Shown here: positions 8,142 through 17,583 of the stretch, one piece after another
How the letters are laid out: every line of letters starts with the position of its first letter
How positions within the stretch are numbered: the stretch's first letter is position 1
Origin: Clostridiales bacterium
Lineage (GTDB): Bacteria; Bacteroidota; Bacteroidia; Bacteroidales; Muribaculaceae
NCBI GenBank assembly: GCA_023666645.1
Contig: JAMPBP010000001.1
Coordinates: 432,531-478,320, forward strand
Direction of reading: 5' to 3'
Length of the DNA: 45,790 nt
Position numbers and translations under genes: made by a program
Notes under the pieces: generated by a model
The model's database searches: none
Told to the model about the DNA's origin: nothing
The model's input: only the letters and a program-made list of their open reading frames with translations

Positions 8142-9518
8142 ATGTTTTCAAAACAAACATACATAGAGCGCCGTCGCCAACTCAAGAAAAGCGTCGGACA
8201 TGGTATCCTGCTGTTTCTCGGCAATCAGGAAGCCCCTTGTAACTTTGCCGACAATGGTTACCGATACCGTCAGGACTCGACATTCATGTATTACTTCGAC
8301 CAGCCCTATGCCGGTCTCAATGCCATCATAGATATCGACAACGACAGGGAGATAATCTTTGGCGACGAGCTCACCATCGACTACATCGTGTGGATGGGCA
8401 ACCAGCCCACAATCCACGAGAAAGCAGCCGCTGTAGGCGTGGCCGAAACGCTTCCCACAGCACAGCTCAAGGCCTTTCTTGACGAAGCCCGCGCCAAGGG
8501 ACGTCCCATACACTATCTGCCTCCCTATCGCAACCAGCACCGACTGGCCCTGCTCGAACTGCTCGGCATCAAGCCGGGCGCCGAGACCCCCTCGGTCGAC
8601 TTCATTAAGGCTGTCGTAAACCAGCGAAACCACAAGACCACCGAGGAAATTGAGCTCATTGAGGAAGCATGCCGTGTAACAGCCGACATGCATCTGGAAG
8701 CCATGCGCATCATACGTCCCGGCATGAAGGAATATGAGGTATTGGCCGCAGTGGAAGCTGTAGCCATGGCCCACAACTGCTACACCTCATTCCCAACAAT
8801 CGCTACCATCAACGGACAGACGCTCCACAACTTCGTCCACTCCAATACCATTAAAGAAGGCGACATGTTCCTTCTTGACGCCGGTGCCGAACTCGCCGAC
8901 TCCTACTACTGCGGAGACATGTCATCGACAATACCGGCAGGAAAACGCTTCTCAGAGCGCCAGAAAGCTATCTATGACATACAGGTAGCAGCCCACAAAG
9001 CATCAGTCGAGGCATTGCGCCCCGGCATCAGGTTTGAAGATATCTACGACCTGTCGGCGCGAACCACAGTCGAAGGACTCAAAGCCCTCGGAATGATGAA
9101 AGGCGACCCCTATGAGGCTGTAGCCGCCGGTGCCCATGCCCTGTTCTACCCTACCGGTCTGGGCCACATGATGGGAATGGACGACCATGACATGGAAAAT
9201 CTCGGAGAGGTGTGGGTAGGATATGACGGGAAGCCCAAGAGCACACAATTCGGACGTAAATCGCTGCGACTGGCACGCGAACTCGAGCCCGGATTCGTCC
9301 TCACCATAGAACCCGGTGTCTACTTCATACCCGAACTCATCGACCTGTGGAAATCACAGAATCTCCACAGCGAGTTCATCAACTACGACGAGGTGGAAAA
9401 ATGGCGCACCATAGGCGGTGTGCGCAACGAGGAGAACTACCTCATCACACCCGAAGGATCACACCTTCTGGGCAAGCGTATCCCGCTTACAACCGATGAG
9501 GTCGAATCAATGCGTTAA
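8142..9518 (+). CDS. pepP: Aminopeptidase P family (M24B) Xaa-Pro peptidase
   Basis: Cytosolic metallopeptidase predicted to remove an N-terminal residue preceding proline. The 458-aa protein has an N-terminal AMP_N-type domain (about 1-170, with DSTFMYYFDQP) and a pita-bread catalytic domain. Dinuclear metal ligands are recognisable: Asp in LLDAGAE, Asp in CGDMSSTIP, His in TGLGHMMGMDDHD, Glu in LTIEPGVYF and Glu in GGVRNEENYLIT. It closes the pdxJ-exbBD-tonB-manA series; no terminator is visible after it. Confidence 0.94.
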   Translation: MFSKQTYIERRRQLKKSVGHGILLFLGNQEAPCNFADNGYRYRQDSTFMYYFDQPYAGLNAIIDIDNDREIIFGDELTIDYIVWMGNQPTIHEKAAAVGVAETLPTAQLKAFLDEARAKGRPIHYLPPYRNQHRLALLELLGIKPGAETPSVDFIKAVVNQRNHKTTEEIELIEEACRVTADMHLEAMRIIRPGMKEYEVLAAVEAVAMAHNCYTSFPTIATINGQTLHNFVHSNTIKEGDMFLLDAGAELADSYYCGDMSSTIPAGKRFSERQKAIYDIQVAAHKASVEALRPGIRFEDIYDLSARTTVEGLKALGMMKGDPYEAVAAGAHALFYPTGLGHMMGMDDHDMENLGEVWVGYDGKPKSTQFGRKSLRLARELEPGFVLTIEPGVYFIPELIDLWKSQNLHSEFINYDEVEKWRTIGGVRNEENYLITPEGSHLLGKRIPLTTDEVESMR

Positions 9519-9560
9519 TTATTTTTAACCCCAAACTCTCGATATAAGAAATTTTTTCAC

Positions 9561-9568
9561 TATCTTTG
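9561..9568 (+). promoter_or_regulatory. Predicted -7 element for bamD (TATCTTTG)
   Basis: TATCTTTG matches TAnnTTTG and sits 29 nt upstream of the bamD ATG. No clear TTG is found 18-22 nt further upstream, so the -33 element is weak or an activator is needed. Confidence 0.45.
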
Positions 9569-9597
9569 CCGATTGAATACACCCGTAAACATCGACA

Positions 9598-10419
9598 ATG
9601 AAATTTAACTACATAATTATCACACTATTACTCGCCATGGCAACACTTTCAGGCTGTGGCGAGTATCAGCGTGTGCTCAAAAGCAACGATCCAACTGTCA
9701 AATTCGATTATGCCAAACGCGCTTTTGACGAGAAAAAATATGTCCAGTCGGCCACTCTGCTTGAAGAAGTCGTAGGCGTGCTCAAAGGTACAGAGCGGGC
9801 AGAAGAAGCCCTTTACCTCCTCGCATTGTCCAACTACGAGAACCACGACTACCAGACAGCAGGCACCTACTTCAACAGCTACTACAGTCGCTATCCGCGA
9901 GGCAAATACACCGAGCTCGCACGTTTCTACTGCGGCTACGGTTATTATCTGGACTCACCCGAGACACAGCTCGACCAGTCACAGACCATCAAAGCCATCG
10001 AGGAGCTACAAGCCTTCCTCGACTACTTTCCCCGCAGCGAACGCGTGTCAATAGCCCAGAACGCCATCTTTGAGCTACAGGACAAACTCACCCTCAAAGA
10101 ACTCGAAAACGCCCAGCTGTATTACAATCTGGGCACGTATCTCGGCAACAACTACGAGAGCTCAATAATCGTAGCACGCAACGCCATCAAAGAATACCCC
10201 TACTCCAAATACAAGGAAGACCTTGAGATGCTCATACTCAAGGCCCGATACCAGATTGCCGACCTATCGGTCGAAGAGAAAAAAGTCGACCGTTTCCGCG
10301 ATGTGCTTGATGAATACTACAGCTTCATCAACAATTTCCCCGACGGCCCCAACCGAGAGGAAGCCGACAATATCTACCGCATCGCCACCCACTACGTGAG
10401 CGACAGCAGCGACCGCTGA
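9598..10419 (+). CDS. bamD: Outer-membrane assembly lipoprotein BamD
   Basis: BamD is the essential lipoprotein partner of BamA in outer-membrane protein insertion. The 273-aa precursor starts with a lipoprotein signal ending LSGC (Cys at about residue 20) and continues with TPR-like helical pairs (YLLALSNYENHDYQTAGTYF and others) and the usual tract of 'YPRGKYTE' type repeats. Length and architecture match BamD/YfiO of Bacteroidetes. Its own promoter-like element and its position ahead of the omega subunit gene suggest co-transcription with rpoZ; bamA lies 4.3 kb downstream. Confidence 0.92.
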   Translation: MKFNYIIITLLLAMATLSGCGEYQRVLKSNDPTVKFDYAKRAFDEKKYVQSATLLEEVVGVLKGTERAEEALYLLALSNYENHDYQTAGTYFNSYYSRYPRGKYTELARFYCGYGYYLDSPETQLDQSQTIKAIEELQAFLDYFPRSERVSIAQNAIFELQDKLTLKELENAQLYYNLGTYLGNNYESSIIVARNAIKEYPYSKYKEDLEMLILKARYQIADLSVEEKKVDRFRDVLDEYYSFINNFPDGPNREEADNIYRIATHYVSDSSDR

Positions 10420-10483
10420 TAAGCCCCACCCTACAATGGCAAAACATAACGTACAAAAAACATATACATTTCATTTTTAACTC

Positions 10484-10819
10484 ATGGACTACAAGAAGAC
10501 CAACGCACCCCTCAACACCGTTACCCGCGACATGATTGAACTGTCGAAGGACACCGGCAACGTCTATGAAACCGTCTGCATCATCGCTAAACGCGCCAAC
10601 CAGATTGCCGAAGAGATGAAACACGATCTGGAAAAGAAACTTCAGGAATTCGCATCACTCAACGACAACCTCGAGGAGATCTCAGAAAACCGTGAACAGA
10701 TAGAGATTTCACGCTACTACGAGAAGCTCCCCAAGCCCACACTAATAGCCACACAGGAATACATCGAAGGAAAGATCCATTACCGCAATCCCGCCAAGGA
10801 TAAAGTGAAAATGGATTGA
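10484..10819 (+). CDS. rpoZ: RNA polymerase omega-like (Rpb6-type) subunit
   Basis: The 111-aa protein is the Bacteroidetes-type omega subunit, which helps assemble and stabilise RNA polymerase. It begins MDYKKTNAP, has the central ETVCIIAKRANQIAEEMK helix typical of omega/Rpb6, and the conserved C-terminal ISRYYEKLPKPTLIATQEYI segment. It follows bamD after 64 nt, an arrangement I recall from other Bacteroidales. The next gene, rpsO, has its own promoter. Confidence 0.88.
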   Translation: MDYKKTNAPLNTVTRDMIELSKDTGNVYETVCIIAKRANQIAEEMKHDLEKKLQEFASLNDNLEEISENREQIEISRYYEKLPKPTLIATQEYIEGKIHYRNPAKDKVKMD

Positions 10820-10870
10820 CCCCGAAGCGGCTTACAACACAAAAGCAAAAAAAGTTAGTACGCATTAAAC

Positions 10871-10901
10871 TTGCACACAAAAACTTTTTTTAATACCTTT
10901 G
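10871..10901 (+). promoter_or_regulatory. Predicted rpsO promoter (TTG-N20-TACCTTTG)
   Basis: TTG at 10871-10873, 20 nt, then TACCTTTG at 10894-10901 is a near-perfect Bacteroidetes promoter. The predicted start near 10908 gives a leader of about 64 nt before the rpsO ATG. Confidence 0.75.
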
Positions 10902-10909
10902 CACCGCAA

Positions 10910-10928
10910 TTAGGGAATTGCACCCTAA
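10910..10928 (+). promoter_or_regulatory. Hairpin at the 5' end of the rpsO leader
   Basis: TTAGGG (10910-10915) pairs perfectly with CCCTAA (10923-10928) around a 7-nt loop. It begins at or next to the predicted transcription start. It could be a stability element or part of an S15 autoregulatory site; the second is inference. Confidence 0.5.
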
Positions 10929-10971
10929 CACAATACATATAAATTTACTAACACTTAACACTTCACAAGCA

Positions 10972-11247
10972 ATGTACTTGAACTCTGAAGAAAAAGTAGA
11001 AATCTTTGAGAAGTACGGTAAGGGCAAGACTGATACTGGCTCACCCGAAGCCCAGATAGCATTATTCTCAGTCCGTATTGCTCATTTGACTGAACACCTC
11101 AAGTCAAATCACAAAGATTATACAACAGCACGTGCTCTTAAGGCTCTCGTAGGTAAGCGTCGTCGCCTCCTTGATTACCTCATCAAGAAAGACATCAACC
11201 GCTACCGCGCTATCATCGCCCAAAAAGAGCTTGGTATCCGTAAATAA
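10972..11247 (+). CDS. rpsO: 30S ribosomal protein S15
   Basis: Binds the central domain of 16S rRNA early in small-subunit assembly. The 91-aa product has the family core: GSPEAQIALFSVRIAHLTEHLKSNHKDY, then KRRRLLDYLIKKD and RYRAIIAQKELGIRK. The ATG at 10972 is chosen because it gives the normal 89-91 aa length; an upstream in-frame ATG at 10918 would add 18 unrelated residues and lies inside the predicted leader hairpin. It is flanked by a strong promoter and a strong terminator, so it is a single-gene transcript. Confidence 0.97.
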   Translation: MYLNSEEKVEIFEKYGKGKTDTGSPEAQIALFSVRIAHLTEHLKSNHKDYTTARALKALVGKRRRLLDYLIKKDINRYRAIIAQKELGIRK

Positions 11248-11268
11248 TACGGCACCACAAACCTACAG

Positions 11269-11308
11269 GACTCGCCACCCCGGCAACAGGGTGGCGAGTC
11301 ATTTTTTT
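11269..11308 (+). terminator. Strong intrinsic terminator of rpsO
   Basis: gactcgccaccc (11269-11280) and gggtggcgagtc (11289-11300) form a perfect 12-bp stem with an 8-nt loop, followed by attttttt. There is no T-run on the opposite side, so it acts on the plus strand. Confidence 0.92.
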
Positions 11309-11815
11309 GATAGAACGGCCATTTCACATACAGAAGTCAGGTCAAGATATGACAGCACCCTACCATGCCAATGGCATCGCGTTAATTCTTCATGAGATCA
11401 TCTCATCTTCCAGATCGCAAACAAAGATTTCAGGGATACTGCTTTCAACAACAATATGAGCCGCCACTAACCCCCAAACCGAGACGAAAAAGAACAAGCG
11501 CCGGCCAGGCTCGAAAACCGGTGCAAGGACAGGAGTTAAAAAGGTCTAAAAAAGCACCCATTTTACTTAATAAACAGTTAAGTAGTGTGTCATTATGCGC
11601 TTAAATTCTAACTTTGTGCACAGAATGTAAAAAAAAATATCTACTTTTGTAGATTAAATATCGGGTACACCCCGGCAATATAACCGACGATTATAGCGGA
11701 CTTCTCCCCAGCGGTAGCCGTAGCGCATGACGTCATCACATTGCCATGTTGCTCACTCCACCCGGCACAGATATTTAACCGTGATTTTAACGTGTAACAG
11801 TACATATAAAAGAAA
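11309..11815 (+). other. 500-bp gap without a convincing gene
   Basis: Between the rpsO terminator and the DUF6242 gene no ORF with family similarity is seen; a 70-codon plus-strand frame at 11392-11604 has no recognisable features. A TACTTTTG element occurs at 11642-11649, leaving about 160 nt of leader that contains the palindrome ATGACGTCAT. A decayed gene or small RNA is possible but not supported by a clear structure. Confidence 0.4.
11642..11649 (+). promoter_or_regulatory. Candidate -7 element upstream of the DUF6242 gene
   Basis: TACTTTTG fits TAnnTTTG. The nearest TTTG (11613-11616) is 25 nt away, longer than usual spacing. It would drive the envelope block from about 11655, with a long untranslated leader. 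Confidence 0.4.
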
Positions 11816-13243
11816 ATGCTAAAGAAAACAGCCATATATATGGTCGGCGCGGCAATGTTGTGCGCCACTGCAGCCTGCAACGATGATGACACCAACTACG
11901 AATTCTCCATGGACTATGCCAGCACAATGGTGAAATCGTTCTCACTGCAACCCAACAACAAGATCCTGAACCATCTCGACTCGATATATTTCTCTATCGA
12001 CCTCGTCAATGCCCGCATTTTCAATGCAGATTCCCTCCCCTACGGCACCAACACCTCGCGTCTACAGGTAAGCATCACAACCGATGGTTGCTCGACCGTC
12101 GAGTTGCATTATCCCCGCGCCAACAAGCCCGACTCCGTAGTCAACTACCTTGAACACTCAAGCGACTCAATCGATTTCTCGCTGGGGGCTGTGAAATTGC
12201 ATGTCGTTTCCTACGACAAGAGAGCTGAGCGCGACTATCTTGTCCAAGTCAATGTCCACAACGTTGTAAGCGACTCCCTCACATGGGATTTGAAAAGCCC
12301 AACCAAATTGCCATCATCGCTGAGCGCCCCACGCTATCAGCGCACAGTACAATACGCCGGCAAAGTATACACCCTCACTACTTCAGGTGCGCGACAGGCC
12401 TGCATGGCCATAGGCGACACCCCGGCATCGACATCAGTCAACAAACCGTTCACATTCGACTTCACCCCCGATGTCAATACATTGACAGCCACCACCACAG
12501 CACTATACATACTCTCATACGACGGTGAACTTTACTCGTCGGCCGACGGCTGCTCATGGACATCTTGTGGTGTAGTCTGGAAATCCATAACCGCCCCCTA
12601 CGGCTCGACACTTCTGGGACTGGCTGAAACCAACGGCCAGCTGATGCATGTGAGCTATCCCGCTGGACTGTCGACACCCGCCAAGGCCAACTTCCCCGTA
12701 AAGGGCAACAGCCAGCCGATAAGCTATTCAACCGATTGGGGTCTCGCCCCACAAATCATCACACTCGGAGGATTGCAAGCCGATGGCAAAGCCACTCCAA
12801 CAGCATGGGCCTACGACGGTTCACAATGGGCATGCATTGACACCGACACCCCTTTCGAAGGAGAAGGTATCGCCTTATTCCCTTACTACAGCTGCAGCAC
12901 AGACACCAACACCTGGGTGGCAACCTCGCGTTCAGTGCTCGTGGCAATGGGTGGACGGAATCCTAAGCATGAGATGCAGGACACAGTCTACATAAGCTAC
13001 GACCTTGGTTTCAACTGGAGCAAAGCTCCCTCATTGATGCAACAGCCCAAAGCATTACCCAAGCTTTATGACTCACAGATTATAGTGAGCAACGAGACAA
13101 AGCATTCACGTGCCATACGCCCTATCACAGAATGGGACACCCCCTACATATACATGTATGGTGGCTACACGAGCAACGGCATCCTCTCTGACCGTGTGTA
13201 TCGAGGAGTCATCAACCGACTCTCATTCAAACCAATACAATAA
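11816..13243 (+). CDS. DUF6242-type lipoprotein
   Basis: A 475-aa predicted lipoprotein: MLKKTAIYMVGAAMLCATAAC is a signal ending in a lipobox cysteine. The N-terminal third (about 40-150) looks like a beta-sandwich, and the rest has repeated short strands such as GELYSSADGCSWTSCG and TVYISYDLGFNWSKAPS that resemble BNR/sialidase-type propeller blades. The order of this gene, a DUF6089 barrel, uppS and bamA is one I recall from other Bacteroidales, where the first is annotated DUF6242. Function is unknown. The position ahead of bamA suggests an envelope role. Confidence 0.75.
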   Translation: MLKKTAIYMVGAAMLCATAACNDDDTNYEFSMDYASTMVKSFSLQPNNKILNHLDSIYFSIDLVNARIFNADSLPYGTNTSRLQVSITTDGCSTVELHYPRANKPDSVVNYLEHSSDSIDFSLGAVKLHVVSYDKRAERDYLVQVNVHNVVSDSLTWDLKSPTKLPSSLSAPRYQRTVQYAGKVYTLTTSGARQACMAIGDTPASTSVNKPFTFDFTPDVNTLTATTTALYILSYDGELYSSADGCSWTSCGVVWKSITAPYGSTLLGLAETNGQLMHVSYPAGLSTPAKANFPVKGNSQPISYSTDWGLAPQIITLGGLQADGKATPTAWAYDGSQWACIDTDTPFEGEGIALFPYYSCSTDTNTWVATSRSVLVAMGGRNPKHEMQDTVYISYDLGFNWSKAPSLMQQPKALPKLYDSQIIVSNETKHSRAIRPITEWDTPYIYMYGGYTSNGILSDRVYRGVINRLSFKPIQ

Positions 13244-13273
13244 ATATAATTTCACACTCTACGGTCACTGTAA

Positions 13274-13949
13274 ATGAAATACACCCTGCCCATAATTCTG
13301 ACCTTGCTCCTTACAGCACTCCACTTGCCTGTACAAGCCCAGGAGGAGAGCTACCGCTTTGACCTGGGAGCAGGCCTCGGTATGGGTGGTTATCTCGGAG
13401 ACCTCAACGAAAGCAACCCATTCGCACGGCCAGGATTTACCGGCGAGTTGTCGTTCCGCTATCGTTTTGACACACGCTGGGCACTTGCCACACGGCTCGG
13501 TTACAGCTCTCTATCGGGAAACTCTGATGACCTTGAGGGAGTATTGCCCGATGCGGCCCACTATGAGTTCAAATCCAATGTGATTGACCTCAGTGAGCGC
13601 GTCGAGGTCAACTTCTTTGCCTTCGGTATAGGAGAGACCTACAAGAAACTGAAACGCTGGTCGCCCTATCTATCAGTGGGTATAGGACTGGCCATGGCCT
13701 CTTGTGACGGAGCCAGCCACATGGCCTTCACCATTCCAATGGCCGTTGGTGTAAAATACAAACTTAAACAACGCATCAATCTGGGTCTTGAATTCTCCAT
13801 GACCAAAGCCTTCGGCGACCATCTTGATGGAGAACTCAGCGACCTATACCAGATAAAGAGCAGCATGGTCAAGAACACCGACTGGTACTCACGACTTGCT
13901 CTCTCCATTAGTTATGAATTTGGCCTTAGATGCCCCACATGTCACTATT

Positions 13950-13957
<8 letters not shown>
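13274..13957 (+). CDS. DUF6089-type outer-membrane beta-barrel protein (PorG-like)
   Basis: The 227-aa protein has a cleavable signal peptide (MKYTLPIILTLLLTALHLPVQAQ) and then alternating aromatic strands typical of a small outer-membrane barrel: GGYLGDLNESNPFARPGFTGELSFRYRF, KRWSPYLSVGIGLAM and SRLALSISYEFGLRC. The N-terminal motif is that of DUF6089, a family related to PorG, which is involved in type 9 secretion in other Bacteroidetes. Whether it supports secretion here is inference, though a T9SS-like cargo tail occurs elsewhere in the window. It ends CPTCHYYD and overlaps uppS by 8 nt. Confidence 0.8.
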
Positions 13958-14732
<775 letters not shown>

Positions 14733-14769
14733 AATATAAACAACGACACTACCAACCATACACAATCCC

Positions 14770-17388
14770 ATGCGATATAAGATTATACTTATTCTCTCGC
14801 TTTTAGCCACATCTCTCACCGCTGTCGCGCAGGCTGTCAATGACACAGTCTACGAGCCGTCAGTGCTCTTCAACGGCATCCCCCGCAACTATGAACTCGC
14901 CGGTATCAAAGTTACCGGTGCCGAAAACTATGAAGACTACATAGTAATAGGCTACACCGGCCTGCGTGTGGGACAGCGCATCGATGTCCCGGGCAACGAC
15001 ATCACCCAGGCTGTAAAGCGCCTCATGCGCCAGGGCCTGTTTGCCCAGGCTCAGATTAAAGTGGAAAAGGTAGCCGATGGCAAGGTTTGGCTCGATATTG
15101 CCGTGCGCCCTCAGCCACGCATAAGCGAGGTTAAATACACCGGCATGAAAAAAGGTGAACGCGAGGACATCCAGAAGATGCTGCAGCTCATGAAAGGCTC
15201 CAACATCAATCAGAACATAATAAACCGCGCCACCGCCATCGTGAAGAAATTCTACGGTGACAAAGGTTTTGGCAACGCTGACGTCAAGATATCACTTCAG
15301 GACGACCTCTCACATAAGAACGAGGTTATAGTCACAATCGCAGTCGACAAGCATGATAAAGTCAAAGTTCATAAAATCTATATCGACGGCAACGAAGTGA
15401 TGAGCGACAACGCCTTGCAACGTGTCATGAAAAAGACCAACGAAAAAGGAAAACTCATAAACCTTTTCCGCCAGAAAAAATTTGTCCAGAACGACTACCG
15501 CGATGACTTGGTACGCATCATAGAGAAATATAACGAGAAGGGCTACCGCGATGCCAAGATTCTCGCCGACAGCGTTGTCCCCTACGATGAAAAGACCGTT
15601 GACGTCTACATCAGTCTTGAGGAGGGTCCCAAATACTACATCAGCAACATCGACTGGGTAGGCAACACAATCTATCCTACCGACCGTCTGCAGGAAATTC
15701 TCGGAATCACCCCCGGTGAGGTATACAACCAGAAACTACTGTCAAAGCGCCTCAACGAAGACGAGGACGCCGTTGCCAATTATTACATGGACAATGGCTA
15801 CCTGTTCTACAACATCGTGCCCATCGAGCGCAATGTCAAGGGTGACTCAGTTGACCTGGAACTGCGCATGATGGAAGGACCTCAGGCCCGCATCAACAAA
15901 GTGGTCATAAACGGCAACGACCGTCTCTACGAGAAAGTCATACGCCGTGAATTGCGTGTACGCCCCGGTGAACTATTCTCCAAGAGCGACCTTATGCGTT
16001 CATATCGTGAGATTGCACAGATGGGACACTTCAACCCCGAGACTATAGGTGTAGACCCTCAGCCAAATGCTGATAACGGTACCGTCGACATTCTCTTCAA
16101 CCTCGAGTCTAAAGCCAACGACCAGATTGAATTCTCCATGGGTTGGGGACAGACGGGTGTGATAGGCAAACTGGCACTCAAATTCACCAACTTCTCCATC
16201 AAAAATCTCTTCAACCCGGGTTCCTACAAGGGCATTCTGCCACAAGGCGAGGGCCAGACATTCACCATAAGCGCCCAGACCAATGCCCGTTACTACCAAG
16301 CCTACTCGGTGTCGTTCCTCGACCCGTGGTTTGGAGGCAAACGACCCAATTCACTGCAGGTCTCTGCCTACTACTCGCGACAGACCGGCATCAACTCGTC
16401 CTACTACTCGAGCAACTACTACAATCCCTATATGTATGGCGGTTATGGCTATGGCTACGGCTATGGGTCAAACTACTACAACGACTACTACCAGAATAGC
16501 TACGAGAATGCCTACGACCCCAACAAACTGCTGCAGCTTGCCGGCATCACCCTCGGTCTGGGTAAACGTCTGAGCTGGCCCGATGACTATTTCACCCTCA
16601 CCACCGAGCTCTCCTACAACTGGTACTACCTCAAAAACTGGGACTACCTGTACTACATGAACAACGGTACCTCCAACGCCCTCGTGCTCGGACTCACACT
16701 GGCCCGTACATCAATCGACAATCCACTTTACACACGTCGAGGCTCGTCATTCTCGCTCAACTTCTCCTTCACCCCTCCGGCTTCGCTCTTCGGCAAGAAA
16801 AACTGGAAAAAACTCGCAGCTGAGAACACCACCGAGTCCAAGAAGGACCTCTATCGCTGGATTGAGTACTGGAAACTACGCTTCAAATCGCGCACCTATA
16901 CCCCGCTCAACAATGCCGAGACCTACACGCTCGTCCTGATGACACGTGCCGACTTTGGCTTGCTCGGTTCCTACAACAAATACCTCAAGTCACCTTTCGA
17001 GACATTCTATGTGGGTGGCGATGGCATGTCGGGTTCCTATACCTATGCTACCGAGACTATCGCACTGCGTGGATATGAGAACGGCCAACTCACCCCCTGG
17101 GGACGTGAAGGCTACGCCTACACCCGCCTCGGTGCCGAAATCCACTTCCCCTTCATGCTCCAGACATCGACAACCATCTATGGCCTCGCATTTGTCGAGG
17201 GAGGTAACGCCTGGACATCGGTCAAGGACTTCTCACCCTTTGACCTCAAGCGCAGTGCCGGCGCCGGTGTACGTATCTTCCTCCCCATGGTTGGTATGAT
17301 GGGTATCGACTGGGCCTACGGCTTTGACACCGTATACGGCCAGAAAGGTGGCAGCCACTTCCACTTCATTCTTGGTCAGGAATTCTAA
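14770..17388 (+). CDS. bamA: Outer-membrane protein assembly factor BamA
   Basis: Central barrel of the BAM complex. The 872-aa precursor has a signal peptide (to about residue 21), about five POTRA domains (roughly 40-450, for example ISEVKYTGMKKGERED and INKVVINGNDRLYEKVIRRELRVRPGE), and a C-terminal 16-strand Omp85 barrel. The barrel contains the conserved ALRGYENGQ (RGY/F motif of loop 6) and ends in the aromatic strand FHFILGQEF. An insertion at about residues 541-585 is very rich in Tyr, Gly and Asn and is predicted to be an extracellular loop. Gene order uppS-bamA-ompH is normal for Bacteroidales. Confidence 0.96.
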   Translation: MRYKIILILSLLATSLTAVAQAVNDTVYEPSVLFNGIPRNYELAGIKVTGAENYEDYIVIGYTGLRVGQRIDVPGNDITQAVKRLMRQGLFAQAQIKVEKVADGKVWLDIAVRPQPRISEVKYTGMKKGEREDIQKMLQLMKGSNINQNIINRATAIVKKFYGDKGFGNADVKISLQDDLSHKNEVIVTIAVDKHDKVKVHKIYIDGNEVMSDNALQRVMKKTNEKGKLINLFRQKKFVQNDYRDDLVRIIEKYNEKGYRDAKILADSVVPYDEKTVDVYISLEEGPKYYISNIDWVGNTIYPTDRLQEILGITPGEVYNQKLLSKRLNEDEDAVANYYMDNGYLFYNIVPIERNVKGDSVDLELRMMEGPQARINKVVINGNDRLYEKVIRRELRVRPGELFSKSDLMRSYREIAQMGHFNPETIGVDPQPNADNGTVDILFNLESKANDQIEFSMGWGQTGVIGKLALKFTNFSIKNLFNPGSYKGILPQGEGQTFTISAQTNARYYQAYSVSFLDPWFGGKRPNSLQVSAYYSRQTGINSSYYSSNYYNPYMYGGYGYGYGYGSNYYNDYYQNSYENAYDPNKLLQLAGITLGLGKRLSWPDDYFTLTTELSYNWYYLKNWDYLYYMNNGTSNALVLGLTLARTSIDNPLYTRRGSSFSLNFSFTPPASLFGKKNWKKLAAENTTESKKDLYRWIEYWKLRFKSRTYTPLNNAETYTLVLMTRADFGLLGSYNKYLKSPFETFYVGGDGMSGSYTYATETIALRGYENGQLTPWGREGYAYTRLGAEIHFPFMLQTSTTIYGLAFVEGGNAWTSVKDFSPFDLKRSAGAGVRIFLPMVGMMGIDWAYGFDTVYGQKGGSHFHFILGQEF

Positions 17389-17447
17389 CACTCAACACTT
17401 TAGTCTATCTTAAATAAACTTTTTCTAATTTTAATTGTCTTATAGAT

Positions 17448-17546
17448 ATGAGTTTCGCAATTCTATTTCTTATCTTCGTCCTTATCCCTGCCATCATCGT
17501 AGGCCTGATATTTGGAATAAAGGCTTTGGTGAGAAAGAGACGCTGA
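17448..17546 (+). CDS. 32-aa single-span membrane peptide between bamA and ompH
   Basis: A short frame, ATG at 17448 and TGA at 17544, encodes a hydrophobic segment (about residues 3-23: FAILFLIFVLIPAIIVGLIF) followed by the basic tail GIKALVRKRR. That is a textbook single membrane helix with a positive cytoplasmic end. It starts 59 nt after the bamA stop and ends 37 nt before the first ompH gene, on the same strand. I do not recognise a family. Perfect topology and operon position support a real gene, but chance cannot be excluded for so short a frame. Confidence 0.55.
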   Translation: MSFAILFLIFVLIPAIIVGLIFGIKALVRKRR

Positions 17547-17583
17547 ACACCTTGAAAGTCTAACCTTAAAAACACCATTAACA

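Noticed and set aside
10918-10971. N-terminal extension of S15
   Set aside because: Eighteen extra residues foreign to the family, overlapping the leader hairpin.
11392-11604. 70-codon plus-strand frame in the large intergenic gap
   Set aside because: Basic, low-information product, no start context, no family resemblance. Kept only as part of the unexplained gap.
11720-11745. Palindrome ATGACGTCAT in the leader of the DUF6242 gene as an operator
   Set aside because: A single short palindrome with no second copy and no link to a known regulator in this window.
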